Shown here: piece by piece, positions 60,766-64,000 of the stretch
Layout of the letters: each line of letters opens with the position of its first letter
Numbering within the stretch: the first letter of the stretch is position 1
Source of the DNA: Clostridia bacterium
GTDB lineage: Bacteria > Bacillota > Clostridia > Lachnospirales > Lachnospiraceae
DNA: 64,000 bases
Assembly (NCBI GenBank): GCA_910575245.1
Contig: CAJTEN010000002.1
Location: 207,185 to 271,184, forward strand
Direction: 5' to 3'
Position numbers and translations under genes: made by a program
Notes under the pieces: model-generated
Database searches by the model: none
What the model was told of the DNA's origin: nothing
The model's input: only the letters and a program-made list of their open reading frames with translations

Positions 60766-61917
60766 ATGGCTAAGAATAAACCGGAAGGATATCTTACCGC
60801 GAAAGAGTCCCGTAAGATTTCCAGAGAGAACCGCCGTATTACCAATCAGTACGAGAAAGAGCGTAAGCGCAAGAATGTGCCGGAGTCCGAGTATGTGACA
60901 ACAATGCATGATCCTGATAATGCGGTGGAATTCGACAATCTTCATACTTATTTCTTCACGGACGCCGGTACGGTCAAGTCCGTGGATGGTGTTACCTTCG
61001 AGGTGCCCATCGGCAAGACGGTGGGTGTAGTAGGAGAGTCAGGCTGCGGCAAGTCGGTTACCAGCCTGTCATTGATGCAGCTGATCCAGCGTCCCCAGGG
61101 ACAGATCGTGGAAGGGGAGATACGCCTGAATCTGGGCGATGGCAGAGCCTATAATATTGCCAAAACGCCTAATGAGAAGATGATGAACCTGCGGGGAAAC
61201 TATGTGTCCATGATCTTCCAGGAACCTATGACAAGTTTAAACCCTGTGTTCCGGATCGGAGAGCAGGTGGACGAAGTTATTTCCCTGCATAACGGAGAAG
61301 GAAAAACGAAGGATGATATCAAGGCGCGTTCGGTTGAATTGCTGAAAATGGTAGGAATCGCCAACAGCGAAGGTGTATATCAGATGTATCCCCACGAGCT
61401 TTCCGGCGGTATGAGGCAGCGTGTCATGATTGCCATGGCGCTTGCCTGCAGCCCGAGGATCATCATAGCGGATGAACCGACAACGGCGCTGGATGTGACG
61501 ATCCAGGCACAGATCCTGGATCTGCTGCGGAGCCTGAAAGACAAGATCAATTCCTCAATCATGCTGATCACCCATGACTTGGGTGTGATCGCGGAGATGG
61601 CGGATTACGTGGTAGTCATGTATGCCGGCCGTGTGGTGGAGAAAGGGACGGTGCGGGAGATCTTCTCCAATCCCTGCCATCCGTACACGATCGGCCTGAT
61701 GGCATCGAAGCCGGTGGTGGGCAAGCAGGTGGACAGACTGTATTCGATCCCCGGTAAGGTGCCGAATCCGGTGAACATGCCGGACTACTGTTATTACAAA
61801 GACCGCTGTGAGATGTGTGTGGACCGCTGTGCGGGAGAGTATCCCGGAGAGATCAGCTTATCCCCGACGCATAAAGTCAGCTGTTATCGTTACTATGACG
61901 GAAAGGGGGAGAAGTAA
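60766..61917 (+). CDS. Peptide ABC transporter ATP-binding protein (OppD type)
   Basis: Walker A GESGCGKSV, Q-loop IFQEPMTSLNP, signature LSGGMRQR, Walker B IIIADEPTTALD and the OppD/DppD C-terminal zone with cysteines (DYCYYKDRCEMCVDRC), which in relatives can bind an iron-sulphur cluster. An N-terminal extension of about 55 charged residues (KPEGYLTAKESRKISRENRR) precedes the domain and is unusual. GGGAGGTG lies before the ATG. It ends directly before the next gene with no spacer. Confidence 0.93.
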   Translation: MAKNKPEGYLTAKESRKISRENRRITNQYEKERKRKNVPESEYVTTMHDPDNAVEFDNLHTYFFTDAGTVKSVDGVTFEVPIGKTVGVVGESGCGKSVTSLSLMQLIQRPQGQIVEGEIRLNLGDGRAYNIAKTPNEKMMNLRGNYVSMIFQEPMTSLNPVFRIGEQVDEVISLHNGEGKTKDDIKARSVELLKMVGIANSEGVYQMYPHELSGGMRQRVMIAMALACSPRIIIADEPTTALDVTIQAQILDLLRSLKDKINSSIMLITHDLGVIAEMADYVVVMYAGRVVEKGTVREIFSNPCHPYTIGLMASKPVVGKQVDRLYSIPGKVPNPVNMPDYCYYKDRCEMCVDRCAGEYPGEISLSPTHKVSCYRYYDGKGEK

Positions 61918-62946
61918 ATGTCGGATCAACGTACGATGATAGAGAATGAGTATACCCCTGTCACTTATGACCCCCAGTATATTCTGATGGTCAATGCACT
62001 GAAGAAGTATTTTCCGGTCAAAAGCGGCATGATTGCCAAGACGGTAGGATATGTGAAAGCGGTGGACGGCGTTACCTTTAATCTGAAACGCGGCACGACC
62101 ATGGGGCTTGTGGGAGAGTCCGGCTGCGGCAAGACGACCACAGGGCGGACGATCCTGAGACTGTCCGGAGAGAAGACCGGAGGGGAAGTGTTGTTTAACG
62201 GTAAGGAAGTCTATGGCCTCTCCAACAAGGAAATGCGGGATATGCGGACCAAGATGCAGATCATCTTCCAGGATCCCTTCTCCAGTCTGTCACCCAGACT
62301 GCCGGTAGGAGAGATTATCGGTGAGGCGGTGAGAGAGCATAATCTTGTGGGCAAAGCGGAATTTGAGGATTATATCGATCAGATCATGGACCGCTGCGGG
62401 CTGCAGCCTTTCCATAAGGACCGGTATCCACATGAGTTCTCCGGCGGACAGAGGCAGCGTATCTGTATTGCACGGGCGCTTGCCCTGAATCCTGAGTTCG
62501 TAGTCTGCGACGAGCCGGTATCGGCGCTGGACGTTTCCATTCAGGCACAGATCATTAACCTGTTGAAAGACCTGCAGGAGCAGTATAAACTGACGTATCT
62601 GTTTATTTCCCATGACTTAAGCGTTGTGGAGCATATTTCGGATACGGTGGGCGTCATGTATCTGGGCAATCTGGTGGAGTACGGAGAGACGGCAGATATC
62701 TTCCGTAACCCGCTGCACCCCTACACGAAGGCACTGTTCTCCGCGATTCCCATTCCGGACCCTGATGCGAAGATGAACCGGATTGTGCTGGAAGGCACCA
62801 TTCCTTCTCCGGCAAATCCGCCCTCCGGCTGTAAGTTCCATACCCGCTGTGCCAACTGTATGGAGAAATGTAAGCAGGAGGCGCCAAAACAGAAAGAGAT
62901 TGAACCCGGCCACTATGTAGTGTGCCATCTGTATGATGACCTATGA
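61918..62946 (+). CDS. Peptide ABC transporter ATP-binding protein (OppF type)
   Basis: Walker [11 protein letters not shown]-loop [11 protein letters not shown], signature FSGGQRQR and Walker [12 protein letters not shown], with the OppF C-terminal [33 protein letters not shown] cysteine zone. The 342-residue protein is the second ATPase of the importer. Its ATG follows the stop of the OppD gene with no base between; GGGGAGAAG of the preceding gene acts as ribosome site. The stop overlaps the next gene by ATGA. Confidence 0.93.
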   Translation: MSDQRTMIENEYTPVTYDPQYILMVNALKKYFPVKSGMIAKTVGYVKAVDGVTFNLKRGTTMGLVGESGCGKTTTGRTILRLSGEKTGGEVLFNGKEVYGLSNKEMRDMRTKMQIIFQDPFSSLSPRLPVGEIIGEAVREHNLVGKAEFEDYIDQIMDRCGLQPFHKDRYPHEFSGGQRQRICIARALALNPEFVVCDEPVSALDVSIQAQIINLLKDLQEQYKLTYLFISHDLSVVEHISDTVGVMYLGNLVEYGETADIFRNPLHPYTKALFSAIPIPDPDAKMNRIVLEGTIPSPANPPSGCKFHTRCANCMEKCKQEAPKQKEIEPGHYVVCHLYDDL

Positions 62947-63251
62947 GCCGACGGGAACAGTTTGAGGATGACGGACGTACCATTGCCGATATGAGCGGAT
63001 TGGAATCCCCCGGCTTGTTTGGCAGGCATCCCCGCTCTTTACAGAACGGAAAGAAAGATATGCACCACAGTATTTCCGGCAGCGGCAGCGCGGAAGGTGC
63101 GAGGGAGCGGCAGCCGTGGGAGGATGCACCGTTTACATGGAGAGAGCGGATGCGCTATATGGGAATGGCTCTTGGCGCGGCACTCTCGATCGCGTTTGTG
63201 TTTCTTGCCGGGCTTGCACTGGTGATCTGGCTGATTACCCTGTATGCATAA
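62943..63251 (+). CDS. Small single-helix membrane protein of the peptide importer operon
   Basis: 102 residues: a charged, glycine/serine-rich cytoplasmic part (residues 1-72, [37 protein letters not shown]) and one hydrophobic segment at the very C-terminus (GAALSIAFVFLAGLALVIWLITLYA). The start overlaps the OppF stop (ATGA at 62943-62946), so it is co-translated. I recognise no family. It might tether or regulate the ATPases at the membrane; this is inference from position and topology. Confidence 0.75.
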   Translation: MSRREQFEDDGRTIADMSGLESPGLFGRHPRSLQNGKKDMHHSISGSGSAEGARERQPWEDAPFTWRERMRYMGMALGAALSIAFVFLAGLALVIWLITLYA

Positions 63252-63366
63252 GTGCGCCATTCCAGGTTGCCAGCGGCGAGGGGCAGATTCTTTCTTGACC
63301 GAATTTACAAACATTCTTGCAAACAATAAAGAAATTAGTTAATCAACAGGTATAAGGTCTGTATAT

Positions 63367-63407
63367 GCACTGTGGCTTTGACAATCGGTCGGGCCACAGT
63401 GCTTTTT
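63367..63407 (+). terminator. Terminator of the peptide importer operon
   Basis: GCACTGTGGC (63367-63376) pairs exactly with GCCACAGTGC (63393-63402), followed by five T. Confidence 0.9.
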
Positions 63408-63452
63408 ATTGTAAAACAGTGGGATTATTTAAAAAACGGCGGAATGCTGAAC

Positions 63453-63640
63453 CAATGTCATTAAGTTAAGTCTATACACAGCGTCTGATATGATAGGATT
63501 CTCCTGAGGGGCATTGGAAAACGCCGGTACTTAATGAGGTTTTTCACGAATTTAGTACCGCTGCGTTTGGAACTGAGCGGAAGCGCGTCCTTAGGAGATT
63601 CCTATCATGTCAGGCGCGTCCGGCTTAACTTAATGACATT
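63453..63640. mobile_element. 188-bp MITE-like element with 11-bp flanking duplication
   Basis: Perfect 17-bp terminal inverted repeats (AATGTCATTAAGTTAAG at 63454-63470, complement at 63624-63640). The arms continue with a second pairing region (CTGATATGATAGGATTCTCC with a near-complement ending TATCATGTCAG) and an inner CGGTACT/AGTACCG stem. The 11 bases GAATGCTGAAC occur directly on both sides (63442-63452 and 63641-63651), as expected for a target duplication. The target itself, joined to CTGTTAC, is a copy of the dispersed palindromic repeat. No coding capacity. No matching transposase gene is in the window. Confidence 0.78.
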
Positions 63641-63657
63641 GAATGCTGAACTGTTAC
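63641..63657 (-). repeat. Partial palindromic repeat copy interrupted by the MITE
   Basis: GCTGAACTGTTAC at 63645-63657 is the repeat head in reverse orientation; its other side begins at 63442, now 188 bp away. Confidence 0.6.
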
Positions 63658-63783
63658 GCAAAGGGACTTATCGTGGAACTCGAACATTGAAATGAATACG
63701 AATATATGATAAAGTGAAAATGGGTGTTTTTTCGGGGAGGAAAGGTTTATATTCAATTTTTTCGGGGGGGGGGGTATTCCGTT

Positions 63784-63993
63784 TTGAAGATTATCATTGT
63801 TGAGGATGAGACAATCATCAGAAACGGTTTGGTGAAACATATATCCTGGGAAAGTCTTGGGATCAATGAAATAAAGGTGGCTGCGAATACACAGGAAGCG
63901 CTCTCGATCTGTGAGAGTTATGTTCCGGATATAGTGGTGTCCGATACAATCCATCAATCAGGCTCTGGCTTTCGTGGGAAGTTATATCCATAA
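63784..63993 (+). pseudogene. Broken response-regulator gene (receiver domain start only)
   Basis: From TTG at 63784 the frame reads LKIIIVEDETIIRNGLVKHI SWESLGI-like and on to ESYVPDIVVSD, the first half of a YesN/AraC-type receiver with the acidic pair (ED) and the phosphorylatable Asp (VVSD). Where relatives continue IRMPGMNG it turns into unrelated residues (TIHQSGSGFRGKLYP) and stops at 63991-63993. A run of eleven G (63764-63774) lies just before the start. An in-frame ATG at 63724 would put the G run inside the coding region. Truncated by a deletion or rearrangement; the rest of the gene is not in the window. Confidence 0.65.
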
Positions 63994-64000
63994 TATGGAA

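Noticed and set aside
1-64000. CRISPR arrays, tRNA, rRNA, prophage or an integrase-bearing island
   Set aside because: No regularly spaced direct repeats, no tRNA-like cloverleaf ending in CCA, and no phage or integrase-like protein was recognised by eye; a dedicated tRNA and phage search would be decisive.

Overview
The window looks like chromosomal DNA of a gut-type Firmicute, most likely a Lachnospiraceae member (Blautia/Eisenbergiella-like). This rests on protein style rather than a database hit: AGGAGG ribosome sites, lysine-rich lipoprotein signals ending in a Cys, a prolyl-tRNA T-box, GPH sugar symporters, a YolD/Y-family polymerase pair and LysM-GH18 spore-type hydrolase. G+C is moderate, with a few AT-richer islands (for example 40.4-41.5 kb and 46.7-47.4 kb). 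I saw no rRNA, tRNA, CRISPR array, prophage or transposase gene.

Layout. 0-1.4 kb: end of a Y-family DNA polymerase, YolD-like gene, a collapsed MATE transporter and a Cu/Zn superoxide dismutase. 1.7-10.7 kb: a sugar-type catabolic region with a LacI regulator, Gfo/Idh/MocA oxidoreductase, ABC importer, MDR dehydrogenase and xylose-isomerase-like TIM barrel; a second TIM barrel lies upstream. This set fits oxidation-first sugar or glycoside breakdown. 10.9-13 kb: proS (minus strand) under a T-box, with an apparent one-base frameshift. 13.3-16.2 kb: secreted esterases and a flavodoxin lipoprotein. 16.6-21.8 kb: two ECF sigma modules, one with an ABC exporter, one with a probable anti-sigma factor. 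22.1-31.8 kb: plant-glycoside locus (AraC regulator, GH5, GH78 alpha-L-rhamnosidase, GPH symporter, GH3 beta-glucosidase). 33.9-40.2 kb: alpha-galactoside locus (LacI regulator, GH36, ABC importer). 40.4-55.6 kb: mixed accessory genes, including an HTH/P-loop-kinase pair, redox genes, a spore-type GH18, esterase, CPBP protease, an AAA-ATPase/nuclease-like protein, an M3 peptidase and many relics. 55.8-63.3 kb: five-gene Opp/Dpp-type peptide importer plus a small membrane protein. The window ends in a broken response-regulator gene.

Two themes stand out. First, gene decay: internal deletions that keep both gene ends (MATE, EFR1-type flavoprotein, aldo/keto reductase), truncations (NTF2-like, VOC, response regulator), a nonsense codon (Uma2) and single-base homopolymer frameshifts (proS, a sigma factor), plus a three-gene cassette present twice with complementary losses. 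Some of the one-base changes may be sequencing errors. Second, structured intergenic DNA: a dispersed ~31-bp palindromic repeat, a 188-bp MITE-like element with an 11-bp flanking duplication inserted in one repeat copy, a 103-bp near-perfect palindrome, and a hairpin/pseudoknot-like element next to a start site. The sugar loci each appear to have their own regulator and candidate operator motifs, and each of the three importer operons has a hairpin directly after the binding-protein gene.
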